Shown: positions 24,030-32,061, numbered from the stretch's first letter. The stretch is DNA of 33,632 bases from Methanomassiliicoccus sp. (GCA_004525545.1 SPCU01000007.1:1-33632); one strand, 5' to 3'. The notes: a model not told the origin generated them from the letters alone. Made by a program: numbers and translations.

Positions 24030-25014
24030 ACAGGTGGTAATATCTTGTCAGGGAGCGGTGTACCCGCTGCCTGTGAACTTGCATCAGTTCCAACCCTTCC
24101 GCGGCGATCTCTCGGGGGAGCACCAAGCCTAACCGGCCCCCGGGAACCAATGACTCGGTCATGGCATTAAGCCCCCTTTCGTAGAGACCATTTATATCCT
24201 CTTTATTTGTGCTTGCCGCTCGACCATAGGGGGGATCGGTGGCAACGGCGTTCACGTCTCCAAATTTTTGGTGGATGTCGCCGATGTCGGAGACCTCCAC
24301 CACCGCTCCGCTAACACCAAAATGTTCCAGATTGCGTCGGCAACCATCCACCATCAAAGGGTCAATGTCCGAGCCTATCGCCTTCATTCCCAGGAGGGCG
24401 GCTTCCAGAACGATCCCGCCCGTCCCACAAAAAGGATCAAGTAAGGTCTCTCCCCGGCGCACTCCTGTAAGGTTCACCAAAGCCCGAGCGTAACGGGGAT
24501 GCAGGGATATCGGGGAGAAGTAAGGGCGCTCTGCCACCTTGCGCCGGTCAAACTGCTTACGATCGATCTCGAACTGACCTAGGAAAAAATGTACCCGATC
24601 GGAAAGCAGAACCCTTAAGTTAAGATCAGGCGAGGTCAGATCGATAGGATGTTCTTTGGAGAGCGCGTGCCCGAGCTTTTTTACCAGTTCGAAGGTGTCC
24701 ACCTCAGGGTACTGCCCTTCTACTTTTTTTATCCGGATGCACAGGCTGCCGCGGGGCAGGGGAAGGTCAACCGCGGTCTTCTCCAACCGTTCCAATGACG
24801 AGCTTCCCAGGTATCGACCTAAACGGTGGGTCAACGCCAATCGGTCGGAGACCGCTTGTAAATGGTCAGGTTGACACTCGACCAACAGAAAACCAGGCCC
24901 CGAACCCATTTGACAGAAATCAGGCGATTCCGCTCCCAGACAGGCCAAGGCCTCGGCCTGGGGCAGTGTAGGATGTTCACCCGAAAGCTCAAACAGGACC
25001 GGTTGCCGGGGCAT
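24013..25014 (-). CDS. tRNA (guanine10-N2)-methyltransferase, Trm-G10/Trm11 type
   Basis: A 333-aa protein with an N-terminal THUMP region (residues about 1-150) and a C-terminal Rossmann methyltransferase. The SAM-binding motif is LLDPFCGTGGIVLEAALLG, the acidic residue is in GSDIDP, and the catalytic motif is TDPPYG. The sequence PYFSPISLHPRYARALVNL is typical of the archaeal Trm-G10 group, which makes m2G and m2,2G at position 10 of tRNA. It lies 9 nt downstream of radA on the same strand and is likely co-transcribed. Trm14-type m2G6 enzymes are a less likely alternative. Confidence 0.88.
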   Translation of the reverse strand: MPRQPVLFELSGEHPTLPQAEALACLGAESPDFCQMGSGPGFLLVECQPDHLQAVSDRLALTHRLGRYLGSSSLERLEKTAVDLPLPRGSLCIRIKKVEGQYPEVDTFELVKKLGHALSKEHPIDLTSPDLNLRVLLSDRVHFFLGQFEIDRKQFDRRKVAERPYFSPISLHPRYARALVNLTGVRRGETLLDPFCGTGGIVLEAALLGMKAIGSDIDPLMVDGCRRNLEHFGVSGAVVEVSDIGDIHQKFGDVNAVATDPPYGRAASTNKEDINGLYERGLNAMTESLVPGGRLGLVLPREIAAEGLELMQVHRQRVHRSLTRYYHLFTRPL

Positions 25015-25023
25015 GTTAGCCGA

Positions 25024-25965
25024 TCAGTCCCTGACGCCTTCCTCGGTCACGTTGAAGACCACTTCGGCCTCGGGACGGTCGGGAGAGTCTATCAATCGGG
25101 CGATGCGCCGAGATCCCTTGCTCTTCCTCAGGTACAACCGATAGGTGGAGGCGTGACCAACGATATGTCCTCCTACTGGCCTGGTCGGGTCCCCAAAGAA
25201 CGCGTCAGGTTTGGAGGAGACCTGGTTGGTGACGGCAATGACAGCATTGTTGACCTCAGCGAAGCTCAGCAGCTCGTGCATGTGCTTGTTCAACAGTCCC
25301 TGCCTCTCAGCCAGAGTCCCCCTCCCTACGAACTCGGCTCGGAAGTGGGCGGTAAGCGAGTCTACGATCATCAGACGTATGGGATACATCTTGCAAATAT
25401 CCGCTGCCTTCTCCACTAGAAGCATCTGGTGGGAGGAATTGTAAGCGCGGGCCACGTGAATACGCTTCAGCACCACTTCGGGATCAAGATCCAGGGCGTT
25501 GGCCATCTGAACGATCCTTTCCGGACGGAAGGTGTTCTCAGTATCGATTATGACCACGTCTCCGTCCAACCCCCCCTTTTCTACGGGCAATGTGGCGTTG
25601 ACCGCCAATTGGAAGCATATCTGGGTCTTACCACTGCCGAACTCACCGTAAAACTCTACAATGGACTGGGATTCCAGACCTTTACCTAGCAGTTCGTCGA
25701 ATGCTTTGGAGCTGGTGCTCAAACGGCTAAGATTTCGCCGCCGCTCTAAAATCACGTCCCCCGGCTCGAAACCACCGACATCGGCGGCCCTCTTGGCAGC
25801 GTCAATGATCTTCAAGGCGGTGGCCTCTCCGATATCGCAGGCATCGGCCAAGGTCTTGGGCGATTCTACTGCTATGGTCATCAGATTGGTATATCCCGCT
25901 TCTCTCAGTTTATCGGCAGTTGCAGGTCCTACTCCAGGCAACTCTTCAATGTTGACGCTAGCCAT
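25024..25965 (-). CDS. radA: DNA repair and recombination protein RadA
   Basis: A 313-aa archaeal RecA/Rad51 recombinase of normal size. Residues 1-60 hold the helix-hairpin-helix DNA-binding domain ([20 protein letters not shown]). Walker A is GEFGSGKTQ, Walker B is LMIVDSLTA, and the L2 region has [14 protein letters not shown] then [13 protein letters not shown]. It polymerises on single-stranded DNA and drives strand exchange. The upstream sequence has a TTTTTAATATAC element about 30 nt before the ATG. The methyltransferase gene follows after a 9-nt gap. Confidence 0.97.
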   Translation of the reverse strand: MASVNIEELPGVGPATADKLREAGYTNLMTIAVESPKTLADACDIGEATALKIIDAAKRAADVGGFEPGDVILERRRNLSRLSTSSKAFDELLGKGLESQSIVEFYGEFGSGKTQICFQLAVNATLPVEKGGLDGDVVIIDTENTFRPERIVQMANALDLDPEVVLKRIHVARAYNSSHQMLLVEKAADICKMYPIRLMIVDSLTAHFRAEFVGRGTLAERQGLLNKHMHELLSFAEVNNAVIAVTNQVSSKPDAFFGDPTRPVGGHIVGHASTYRLYLRKSKGSRRIARLIDSPDRPEAEVVFNVTEEGVRD

Positions 25966-26136
25966 GACTACACCTATCCTTCCTTATCCCCGAGTATATT
26001 AAAAAGGTGTTTGGGAGATGGTCGAAAGTGTTCCGACCAAAAGCAAGATGGTCACCTATCCTTTAATGGTTAGTTATTACAATTCAGCTTCTCCCTTATC
26101 AAAAGGATTTATTACTGAGTTACGATAAGGGGAATC

Positions 26137-26799
26137 ATGGCCCAGAAGAAAAAAAAGGAGCCAGAGATCAAAGAGGAGTATACCTTCATAGCTCCTGACT
26201 TCAACGAGAGAGAATTCTTGGAGAAAGACCTGTCTGGAACCAAGGCCGTGCTGTTCAGTGCAGTTTTCGCTATCCTATTCGGTGTAGTGGCATACTTGAC
26301 CACCGGAATCGGCTGGGCATTGGGTTTGATGTTGATAATCGTAGGCGCTTTTACCCTGAGGTATTTATTCAAGGTATTACCAATTAACATCAGTACGGTA
26401 GAAAACAAGACCTGGATCGGAAACGGTGTGATGTTCTTCTTCCTTGCATTGGGCATCTGGATAATTTTACTGAACCCTCCGTTCGGTGACGCCATCGATC
26501 CGCAACTCAATGACCTTCAAATATGGGCGGGGGACAGTCAGCTGACCAACTTCAACAGCGTGCCCTTGAACACATCGGTGACCTTCAACATCACCGCAAT
26601 GGACAACGGCAACCTGAACTCGGTGCAGTTCAAATTGTTAGGTGATACACCGCAGACTTGGAATATGACCATTGGAGAAGATGGTCGTTGGGAACATACG
26701 ACGATCTTTTCTCAAGCGGCCACCTACAACTTCATGATCACCGCCACGGACGATGCTGGCAACTTTGAAACACTTCAGCGCAGCATATTGGTGGTCTAA
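26137..26799 (+). CDS. Membrane protein with C-terminal extracytoplasmic Ig-like domain
   Basis: A 220-aa protein. Residues 1-35 are charged and cytosolic (MAQKKKKEPEIKEEYTF). Helices at about 37-55, 58-75 and 88-107 (VMFFFLALGIWIILL) are followed by a beta-rich outer domain of about 110 residues with NTSVTFNITAMDNGNLNSVQ and ATDDAGNFETLQRSI, which reads like a bacterial or archaeal Ig-like fold with several N-glycosylation sequons. No enzyme motif is present and no function is assigned. AGGGGAATC just before the ATG is a good ribosome-binding site. It overlaps the convergent CCA gene by 4 nt. Confidence 0.72.
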   Translation: MAQKKKKEPEIKEEYTFIAPDFNEREFLEKDLSGTKAVLFSAVFAILFGVVAYLTTGIGWALGLMLIIVGAFTLRYLFKVLPINISTVENKTWIGNGVMFFFLALGIWIILLNPPFGDAIDPQLNDLQIWAGDSQLTNFNSVPLNTSVTFNITAMDNGNLNSVQFKLLGDTPQTWNMTIGEDGRWEHTTIFSQAATYNFMITATDDAGNFETLQRSILVV

Positions 26800-28124
26800 A
26801 CCCTCCAATTCTCTCTTTTATCTATTATTTTTGACAACACCGGAAGGTTCCCTGTCCGATACACCTTCGGCCCAGAGCAGCAGCGCATGCCGTCCAAGGA
26901 TCGGAAGTCGTTGCCTAGGGCAGCATCACTGCCCTTTTGTTCGATCAAGGCAGCGGGATCACAGAACTCCCGTTGAACGTAAACAACCCATCGCCCCTCG
27001 CTCAAGAACGGTTGGCTCAATCCATTCTCGCGCCATTTGGCCAAAAACTCATCGGCATTGGCGGTCCAGGCCGGGGGGCCTTGGTGCAGTCGTCCGACTG
27101 GTAATGCATCCCTTTCCAGCTCGAAGGCAACGCGCACGTCCTTCCCCGCTGCATACGAATGGTCCATGACCTTGAACTCGTAGGCTTCCAGGAGCTTTCG
27201 TAGGCCCAGGGCGCTACGTTGAAGCTGTGGGAAGAGGTTGTCATCAACCAGGTCGGGGCGGTTCAGCACTACCACTAGGGGATGGGTCCCTCGCGCCGTG
27301 AAGGTCCTTTCGACCTCGGGCATAGGCCACGGCTCTCTTTCCCGGGGAAAGAAGAAGCGAACGTCCGGAGAGGCGTAATATTCTCGGCAGGCGTGAATGA
27401 ACAAGCAGAAGCTATCTAACGAAAGGGCCGAAGACACATTGCGTTTCGCATCCACCGGGTCGGCAAAGGTCAATGGGCTGTTCCCCCCGCCGTTGGCTGC
27501 CCCATCGACGTCCAAGATCAGACCTGGACGCCAATCCAATGCAGCCTTTACCACTCCAGAAAAGTCTTTGAATGTCAAAATGAGCAATTCGGAAAGATAT
27601 CCCGAGAAACCATGGACCCGGGCTTCCGCGCCATAAACACCCACGCCTTTCATGAATTTTTTCAATAAGCGTACCTGATCACGCTGTCCTTCGATAAGTC
27701 GCTCCAGGACATAATGGGTGTGGAACGGTGTGCGGTCCACCGCCGAGCGTAGCTGTCCGGCATCGGCAACCTTGTAGCAAGGGACCAGGTCCACTTCGAA
27801 CCCCTGGAAGGTCCCATGGGTGTACGGGTGCTCCGCGTATCGTCTCTCCCCTCCCAGTACTTCTTGTCCAATACGCAGGCCTAAGCGCTCTAGCTCCCTA
27901 CGCTCAACGTCCACGGGGAACTGTATGAAGATATCGATGTCCGGGGTTCCGACAAAAGTTCCCTTAGCCACTGAACCTACTAGAATGATCTCCAATGGCG
28001 ATCCCGTTCGGGATATGGATACCTCTGTTAGTCGAACCAGTTCACTGATCGCCTTATCCAATCTTTCTTCGACCTCTGTGCTTGGTCTAAGCTGGCGTAT
28101 CAGTTCTTCTTCCAAGGACATCAT
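26796..28124 (-). CDS. cca: CCA tRNA nucleotidyltransferase, archaeal class I
   Basis: A 442-aa protein of the family's usual length. The nucleotidyltransferase core is LVGSVAKGTFVGTPDIDIFI with a third aspartate in VDLVPCYKV. The central region (RLLKKFMKGVGVYGAEARVH, GFSGYLSELL) and tail follow archaeal CCA-adding enzymes. It builds or repairs the 3' CCA end of tRNAs without a nucleic-acid template. The tRNA-Tyr gene in this window already encodes CCA, so repair may be a major use. An imperfect long hairpin sits 35 nt upstream of the start. Two adjacent ATGs open the gene. Confidence 0.95.
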   Translation of the reverse strand: MMSLEEELIRQLRPSTEVEERLDKAISELVRLTEVSISRTGSPLEIILVGSVAKGTFVGTPDIDIFIQFPVDVERRELERLGLRIGQEVLGGERRYAEHPYTHGTFQGFEVDLVPCYKVADAGQLRSAVDRTPFHTHYVLERLIEGQRDQVRLLKKFMKGVGVYGAEARVHGFSGYLSELLILTFKDFSGVVKAALDWRPGLILDVDGAANGGGNSPLTFADPVDAKRNVSSALSLDSFCLFIHACREYYASPDVRFFFPREREPWPMPEVERTFTARGTHPLVVVLNRPDLVDDNLFPQLQRSALGLRKLLEAYEFKVMDHSYAAGKDVRVAFELERDALPVGRLHQGPPAWTANADEFLAKWRENGLSQPFLSEGRWVVYVQREFCDPAALIEQKGSDAALGNDFRSLDGMRCCSGPKVYRTGNLPVLSKIIDKRENWRV

Positions 28125-28158
28125 TTGGGCATAGTAGGAATGGATTATCTTTTTTGGG

Positions 28159-28247
28159 ATAGAAATAGCGCAGCGGGTCGGTTTGGTGGGGATTCGGAAT
28201 TAAAAAGGGTACAAGCCACCGACCCATTGCGCTGCAAACTATTCTAT
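28159..28247. repeat. Long imperfect stem-loop between the MBL and cca genes
   Basis: AGCGCAGCGGGTCGGT at 28167-28182 pairs with ACCGACCCATTGCGCT at 28218-28233, 14 of 16 positions Watson-Crick and one G-T. Outer arms ATAGAA and TTCTAT extend it after an internal loop. The 35-nt apex is purine-rich. It could be the cca mRNA leader, an end-processing structure of the MBL transcript, or a small RNA. Confidence 0.6.
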
Positions 28248-28291
28248 GTAAGCACTACTATAAGAAGATTACCAAAAAGTGATCAAATCTA

Positions 28292-29122
28292 TCAATTTCT
28301 TCTTACTCGTATGATCTTACCCAGCTGTACCGTCATCAGGTCTTCTGCAGCTAATGTTCGGACTCCCGTCTCCTTCTCTATTATAGCCGCCTGCTTTTCC
28401 GCCCCGGCATGAATGATCTTAGCGCCGAAGTGGTTCAATATGGCCATTTCAGGCCTTATTTCCTTCACCATCTCCAGGGCGTCCTCGGTGCAAAGATGGT
28501 TCGGTATACGAGCCCCCCACGGTCTAGTAAGTGGCAGGATCAGTATGCGGCTCCCTTCCTGGTGTTTTAGCACCTGATGGTCAAGCTCGGTATCGCTTAC
28601 GTATGAGACCAGTCCTTCTCTGGTCTCCATGGCGAAACCAACGCCTGTGGGATCGCTATGCTTGGTGGGAGTGAACCGGATGCGCATGTCGTTCAATTTC
28701 ACTTCACCTCCAACCTCGGCCATCTCGATGCGGTTAAGTAGAGATCGGTGATATTTGGACACCGCCGGCCCGTGAAGTTGATGACCTTCTAGGACCGAAC
28801 GGCTGGCCAATAGTGTCCCCCGCTTTTTTAGCCCGCCACGGGACATGCCCTCGATCATCACTTCAGCGTCGGTGTAGTGGTCAGGGTGACAATGGGATAT
28901 GAGGACGGCTTCCGTTCTGGCCGGATCGAGCTTCATACGATGCATCTGGTGAGCCGCTGATGGACCAGGATCGATGTGCATGTTCAGATCGTCCATGACA
29001 TAAAGACCTCCGGTGGCCCTTATCTGGTATATGGTCGAGAATCGTCCACCGCCAGTGCCTAGGAAGATCAATTTTGTCGCGGTCCCACCCCTGTTACATC
29101 TACAATAACAATGAAACTCCAC
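28292..29122 (-). CDS. MBL-fold metallo-hydrolase
   Basis: A 276-aa single-domain metallo-beta-lactamase-fold protein. IFLGTGGGRFSTIYQ starts the fold after a short extension, and LISHCHPDHYTDAEVMIEGM holds the complete HxHxDH metal motif. Later ligands are in TKHSDP, SDTELD and LNHFGAK. The sequence RIPNHLCTEDALEM is typical of an archaeal group of uncharacterised MBL hydrolases. RNase Z or phosphodiesterase activity is possible but not shown. The N-terminal extension CYCRCNRGG before the fold also occurs, from memory, in relatives, so ATG 29122 is kept; a TTG at 29071 preceded by AGGGGTGGG is the alternative. It shares a promoter element with the divergent deaminase gene. Confidence 0.75.
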   Translation of the reverse strand: MEFHCYCRCNRGGTATKLIFLGTGGGRFSTIYQIRATGGLYVMDDLNMHIDPGPSAAHQMHRMKLDPARTEAVLISHCHPDHYTDAEVMIEGMSRGGLKKRGTLLASRSVLEGHQLHGPAVSKYHRSLLNRIEMAEVGGEVKLNDMRIRFTPTKHSDPTGVGFAMETREGLVSYVSDTELDHQVLKHQEGSRILILPLTRPWGARIPNHLCTEDALEMVKEIRPEMAILNHFGAKIIHAGAEKQAAIIEKETGVRTLAAEDLMTVQLGKIIRVRRN

Positions 29123-29160
29123 ATACGGTCATGGGCCATCAATCTTGCCCTTCCCCTGCA

Positions 29161-29170
29161 TATAATTATT
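29161..29170. promoter_or_regulatory. Bidirectional TATA element between the MBL and DadD genes
   Basis: TATAATTATT is near-palindromic and is the only strong TATA candidate in the 73-nt gap. Rightward it predicts initiation about 5 nt before ATG 29196; leftward, about 15 nt before ATG 29122. Confidence 0.5.
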
Positions 29171-29195
29171 ATCGGGAGATGATGTTTCACAGTCG

Positions 29196-30488
29196 ATGGT
29201 CAACAGTGTTCTAATCAAGAATGGGGTCATCGTCACCCAGGACCCCAAGCGGCGTGTGTTCCAGGGAGACGTGATGGTCGAAGGAGGCCTCATCACCGAG
29301 GTGGGGGTCGTAAAGGGGGGAGCTGACCAGATAATAGACGCCGATGGGGCGCCGGTACTTCCAGGCCTGATAAACACCCACGCCCATGTTGCCATGACGG
29401 TCATGAAAGGGTTGGCCGACGACCTGCCGTTCCCCAAATTTCTAGAGCGGGTGTTCGCCATCGATTCCGACCGTCAGCAGCAGGACCTTCTTGCCGGATC
29501 ACGCTTGGGCTGCTTGGAGATGCTGTTGGGCGGGACCACCACATTCGTTGATCTTTACTATTCCCAGGATATTGTGGCCAAGGCGGTCAAGGAGGTCGGG
29601 ATGAGAGGGGTGCTATGCTGGGCAGTGCTTGACCAGGAGTTTACCACCCAACAGGGGCTGCCACTGGATAACTGCAAGCGCTTTCATGACCAGTTCGCAG
29701 AAGATGATAACATCATCCCCGGAGTAGGACTGCAAGGCGTCTATGTGTGCTCGGAGGAGACCTTCATGAGGTCCAGGGAGTTCTCCGATCTCACTGGTGC
29801 CCTTATGACCTTCCATCTGTCCGAAACGAGGAAGGAGGTCTACGATCACAAGGCTAAGACCGGGATGCGGCCGGCCGATTGGTTGGGATCGATCGGTTTC
29901 CTAAACGAACGATGCCTGGCCGCCCACGCCGCCTGGCTGACCATCAACGAGGTACGGACGCTCGGCCGCGCCCACGCATCCATATCCACCTGTCCAGTGT
30001 CCAACATGAAGCTGGCGACGGGCGGGGTGGCCCCAATTCCGGAGATGCTCCATGAAGGGGTGAACGTGACATTGGGGACGGACGGGTCCACCACCAACAA
30101 CTCCTTGGACATGTTCGGTGAGATGAAGACACTGTCGTTGCTACAGAAGTCCAGCCGCTGGGACCCAACAATCGTTACCGCTCAGCAGGCGCTTGACTTT
30201 TGTACCGTCAACGCCGCTCGGTCATTAGGTATGGAGGCGGAGATCGGTTCGATCGAAGTGGGAAAGAGGGCGGATCTGGTCATCATGGACCCCCGGTCCC
30301 CCGGGCTGAGGCCGCTGAGCCTGGATAATGCGGTGTCAAACTTGGTCTTCGCCGGTACTCGTGGCGATGTAATGACCGTTCTATGCGGCGGTAAGATCGT
30401 GGTGAAGGACCGGCGGTCATTGACAATGGACGTGGAGGAGGTCATCAAGGATGGACAAAAGGCCATGGGCCAGCTGTCGAAACGGTGA
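29196..30488 (+). CDS. dadD: 5'-deoxyadenosine / S-adenosylhomocysteine deaminase-type amidohydrolase
   Basis: A 430-aa amidohydrolase of the SAH/MTA deaminase group. The first metal pair is in GLINTHAHVAMT, a further His in TFHLSETRKEV, another in AAHAAWL, and the catalytic aspartate in LGTDGSTTNNSLDMFGEM. In methanogens the homologue MJ1541 (DadD) deaminates 5'-deoxyadenosine, SAH and MTA. 5'-Deoxyadenosine is the by-product of radical SAM enzymes and SAH of methyltransferases, both encoded here. Initiation probably is leaderless from the TATA element at 29161. TrzN/AtzA-like deaminases are a less likely alternative given the archaeal context. Confidence 0.85.
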   Translation: MVNSVLIKNGVIVTQDPKRRVFQGDVMVEGGLITEVGVVKGGADQIIDADGAPVLPGLINTHAHVAMTVMKGLADDLPFPKFLERVFAIDSDRQQQDLLAGSRLGCLEMLLGGTTTFVDLYYSQDIVAKAVKEVGMRGVLCWAVLDQEFTTQQGLPLDNCKRFHDQFAEDDNIIPGVGLQGVYVCSEETFMRSREFSDLTGALMTFHLSETRKEVYDHKAKTGMRPADWLGSIGFLNERCLAAHAAWLTINEVRTLGRAHASISTCPVSNMKLATGGVAPIPEMLHEGVNVTLGTDGSTTNNSLDMFGEMKTLSLLQKSSRWDPTIVTAQQALDFCTVNAARSLGMEAEIGSIEVGKRADLVIMDPRSPGLRPLSLDNAVSNLVFAGTRGDVMTVLCGGKIVVKDRRSLTMDVEEVIKDGQKAMGQLSKR

Positions 30489-30500
30489 TGGGGGGAAAAG

Positions 30501-30612
30501 TGGTCCCGACTCCCGGATTTGAACCGGGCACCTGCTGATATCGGCGGCTGAGGACCGGCATGCCGGGATCCCACTACAGTCAGCCGCTCTAGCCAGACTG
30601 AGCTAAGTCGGG
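30501..30612 (-). tRNA. tRNA-Tyr (GTA) with intron and encoded CCA
   Basis: Reading the minus strand, the acceptor arms are CCCGACT and AGTCGGG, the D arm GCTC/GAGC, the anticodon stem GCTGA/TCAGC with loop C-T-GTA-G-A, a 5-nt variable loop AGGTG, and the T arm CCCGG-TTCAAAT-CCGGG. A73 and CCA are encoded. C1-G72 is the archaeal tyrosine identity pair. A 34-nt intron interrupts the loop after position 37, leaving a 78-nt mature tRNA. Confidence 0.93.
30540..30573 (-). other. tRNA-Tyr intron (34 nt) after position 37
   Basis: Removing these bases restores a normal 7-nt anticodon loop and 5-nt variable loop. The intron holds the perfect palindrome CCGGCATGCCGG and a second copy of TCAGCC, which could pair with the 5' anticodon stem strand GGCTGA. 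Archaeal splicing endonuclease would remove it. Confidence 0.85.
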
Positions 30613-30728
30613 TTTCAGGCTCCATATTACAGATACCGTATTTATCAATTATTGTATGCGCTTAACATCAAAGATGACGAAAACAATCATCTGGTCATTA
30701 TTATTGGTCACTAAATTGTAAAAAAGCA

Positions 30729-30736
30729 TTATATAT
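30729..30736 (+). promoter_or_regulatory. TATA box of the ribbon-helix-helix gene
   Basis: TTATATAT predicts RNA initiation near 30758, giving a leader of about 42 nt that contains the 30765-30783 inverted repeat. Confidence 0.6.
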
Positions 30737-30764
30737 GGATTATGACATTGTATTGTCAGACAAA

Positions 30765-30783
30765 AGAGGTCTAACCGACCTCT
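30765..30783. promoter_or_regulatory. Perfect 7-bp inverted repeat, candidate autoregulatory operator
   Basis: AGAGGTC-TAACC-GACCTCT lies just after the predicted RNA start and 16 nt before the ATG of a ribbon-helix-helix gene. Proteins of that kind often bind such sites and repress themselves; an mRNA hairpin is the alternative. Confidence 0.5.
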
Positions 30784-30799
30784 ATGTCAGGAAGTAACG

Positions 30800-31039
30800 A
30801 TGGAAGAAGGCGACCTGGAGAAGGTCACACTGAGAATACCTTCAAGGCATATCCGAGCCCTGGATTTCCTTGTACAGGTAGACGATTTCCCCTCCAGATC
30901 AGAAGCCATAAGGGCGGCCATCAGGGACTTCATCTACGCCCGCCTAGAACTGGTCACCGACAAGCTCCAAAAGATGGAGGAGGCCGAGAAGGTGATGGCG
31001 GAGATGGAAGCCTACGAAGAGCGGTATTTGAGGAAATAG
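30800..31039 (+). CDS. Ribbon-helix-helix (CopG-type) transcriptional regulator
   Basis: A 79-aa protein. VTLRIPSRHIRALDFLVQ forms the ribbon and first helix, DFPSRSEAIRAAIRDFIYAR the turn and second helix of an RHH/CopG domain, and the rest is a charged coiled-coil helix (KLQKMEEAEKVMAEMEAYEE). It would bind DNA as a dimer. AGGAAG precedes the ATG. The 7-bp inverted repeat in the leader is a candidate autoregulatory site. The overlapping frame at 30784-31047 is a shadow: its composition is unlike a protein and the RHH motif is lost. Similar small RHH proteins occur widely in archaea with unknown targets. Confidence 0.88.
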   Translation: MEEGDLEKVTLRIPSRHIRALDFLVQVDDFPSRSEAIRAAIRDFIYARLELVTDKLQKMEEAEKVMAEMEAYEERYLRK

Positions 31040-31076
31040 CCTGTTAGGAAGGGATGGGATGCACCTAGTCAGGCCC

Positions 31077-31116
31077 GAGGTTCCCCCCAGAAACCTCCCC
31101 TCTTATCTTTTTTTTT
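31077..31116 (+). terminator. Terminator of the ribbon-helix-helix gene
   Basis: GAGGTT and AACCTC pair across a 9-nt C-rich loop, followed after CCCTCTTATC by a run of nine T. Confidence 0.6.
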
Positions 31117-31136
31117 AAATTAAAACGTGTTGGAGT

Positions 31137-31895
31137 TTAACCGATATATCCCAAGTCCTCACGCTTGGGCGGTTCGGCGATCTCAGCTTCCTTCAATTTA
31201 TTGGCGATGAGATCAATCTGCTCGGCCTTGTCGGTCAGGGCGGTCAAGTCAATTTCGATGTTGAGTAAGGACATGAGCACCTTAAGCACCGCCTCGGCAC
31301 CCTTGGGGTCCACGAAGTAACCAGAGGTCTCGCCCATCAGGCAGACCGCCTCTATCCCGGCTATCTTTCCCAGCCCAAGCATCAGGCCTGATGCTCCCAC
31401 GATCCCGCTGCCCGGCTCCCCCTTGGAGAAGATCACGCCGTGCTTGGTCATCTCCTCTGCCAGTTCGATATCTGTGACGGCGCCTAGGACACGGGGCTTT
31501 TCGACCATCTTACCCACACCATATCCGCCCAGCGTATAGATCCGACTGACCCCCAGGTCCTTGGCGGTCTCTATCGCATGGTGGGAGAGCTCATACTGGC
31601 CATCCGGTGTCATGCCTTGGTAATCGCCGGTCATTATTATTATGTCCGGCCGATCTCCTTCTCCTCTATAGTAATGCAGTTCGTTGTTGACCAATCGGAT
31701 GACCCCGTCATCGTCCAGCAACACCTGTGGCGGGAAGTGCTTGGAGAATATATCGGCGAACTTGGTAGCTTTTACCTGCTCCACCAAATGTTCGGCTGCG
31801 AGCTTGCCTACGTTGCCCACACCTGGCAGTCCCTCGATCAATATGGGGGCATTCAGCTCGGGACGCTCATGCATGACAATTATAACGCTATCCAT
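31137..31895 (-). CDS. PAC2 family proteasome assembly chaperone-like protein (PbaB-type)
   Basis: A 252-aa PAC2-family protein. APILIEGLPGVGNVGKLAAE opens the fold, followed by TLGGYGVGKMVEKPRV and GETSGYFVDPKGAEAVLKVL, and the tail PPKREDLGYIG. Archaeal PbaB of this family helps assemble proteasome alpha rings. It is the last gene of the rpl44e-rps27e-aIF2alpha-nop10 operon, a conserved archaeal arrangement. The track start at 32027 lies inside nop10; the ATG at 31895 is preferred because GGTGA lies five bases upstream and the family begins here. Spacing from the nop10 stop is 10 nt. Confidence 0.87.
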   Translation of the reverse strand: MDSVIIVMHERPELNAPILIEGLPGVGNVGKLAAEHLVEQVKATKFADIFSKHFPPQVLLDDDGVIRLVNNELHYYRGEGDRPDIIIMTGDYQGMTPDGQYELSHHAIETAKDLGVSRIYTLGGYGVGKMVEKPRVLGAVTDIELAEEMTKHGVIFSKGEPGSGIVGASGLMLGLGKIAGIEAVCLMGETSGYFVDPKGAEAVLKVLMSLLNIEIDLTALTDKAEQIDLIANKLKEAEIAEPPKREDLGYIG

Positions 31896-31905
31896 CTCAA
31901 TCACC

Positions 31906-32061
31906 CTATACTTGGCGAGCCTTCCGACGATACTCTCCATATCTATCATCAGGAGAGAACCGGGGAGGGATCGGCGTGGAGGTTTTCGAACCACATCTGG
32001 GGCAAATGTCCTTGAGTGTATATCCAAGGCACTTGTCGCATTTTCTGAGTGTGGTCTTCAT
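31906..32061 (-). CDS. nop10: H/ACA ribonucleoprotein subunit Nop10
   Basis: This gene is too short for the ORF track and was found by translating the gap between aIF2alpha and PAC2. The 51-aa product starts [20 protein letters not shown] and continues [20 protein letters not shown] before a short basic tail. The four cysteines of the zinc ribbon, the [18 protein letters not shown] core and the length are all exactly Nop10. It binds Cbf5 in archaeal H/ACA pseudouridylation particles. An AAGGGATAGGAC stretch precedes the ATG. The position in the operon is the conserved one. Confidence 0.97.
   Translation of the reverse strand: MKTTLRKCDKCLGYTLKDICPRCGSKTSTPIPPRFSPDDRYGEYRRKARQV

Noticed and set aside
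30541-30565. Long variable arm, which would make the tRNA class II (Leu or Ser)
   Set aside because: Using the second TCAGC as the 3' anticodon strand gives a standard 5-nt variable loop and a canonical intron after position 37; the GTA anticodon and C1-G72 fit tyrosine.
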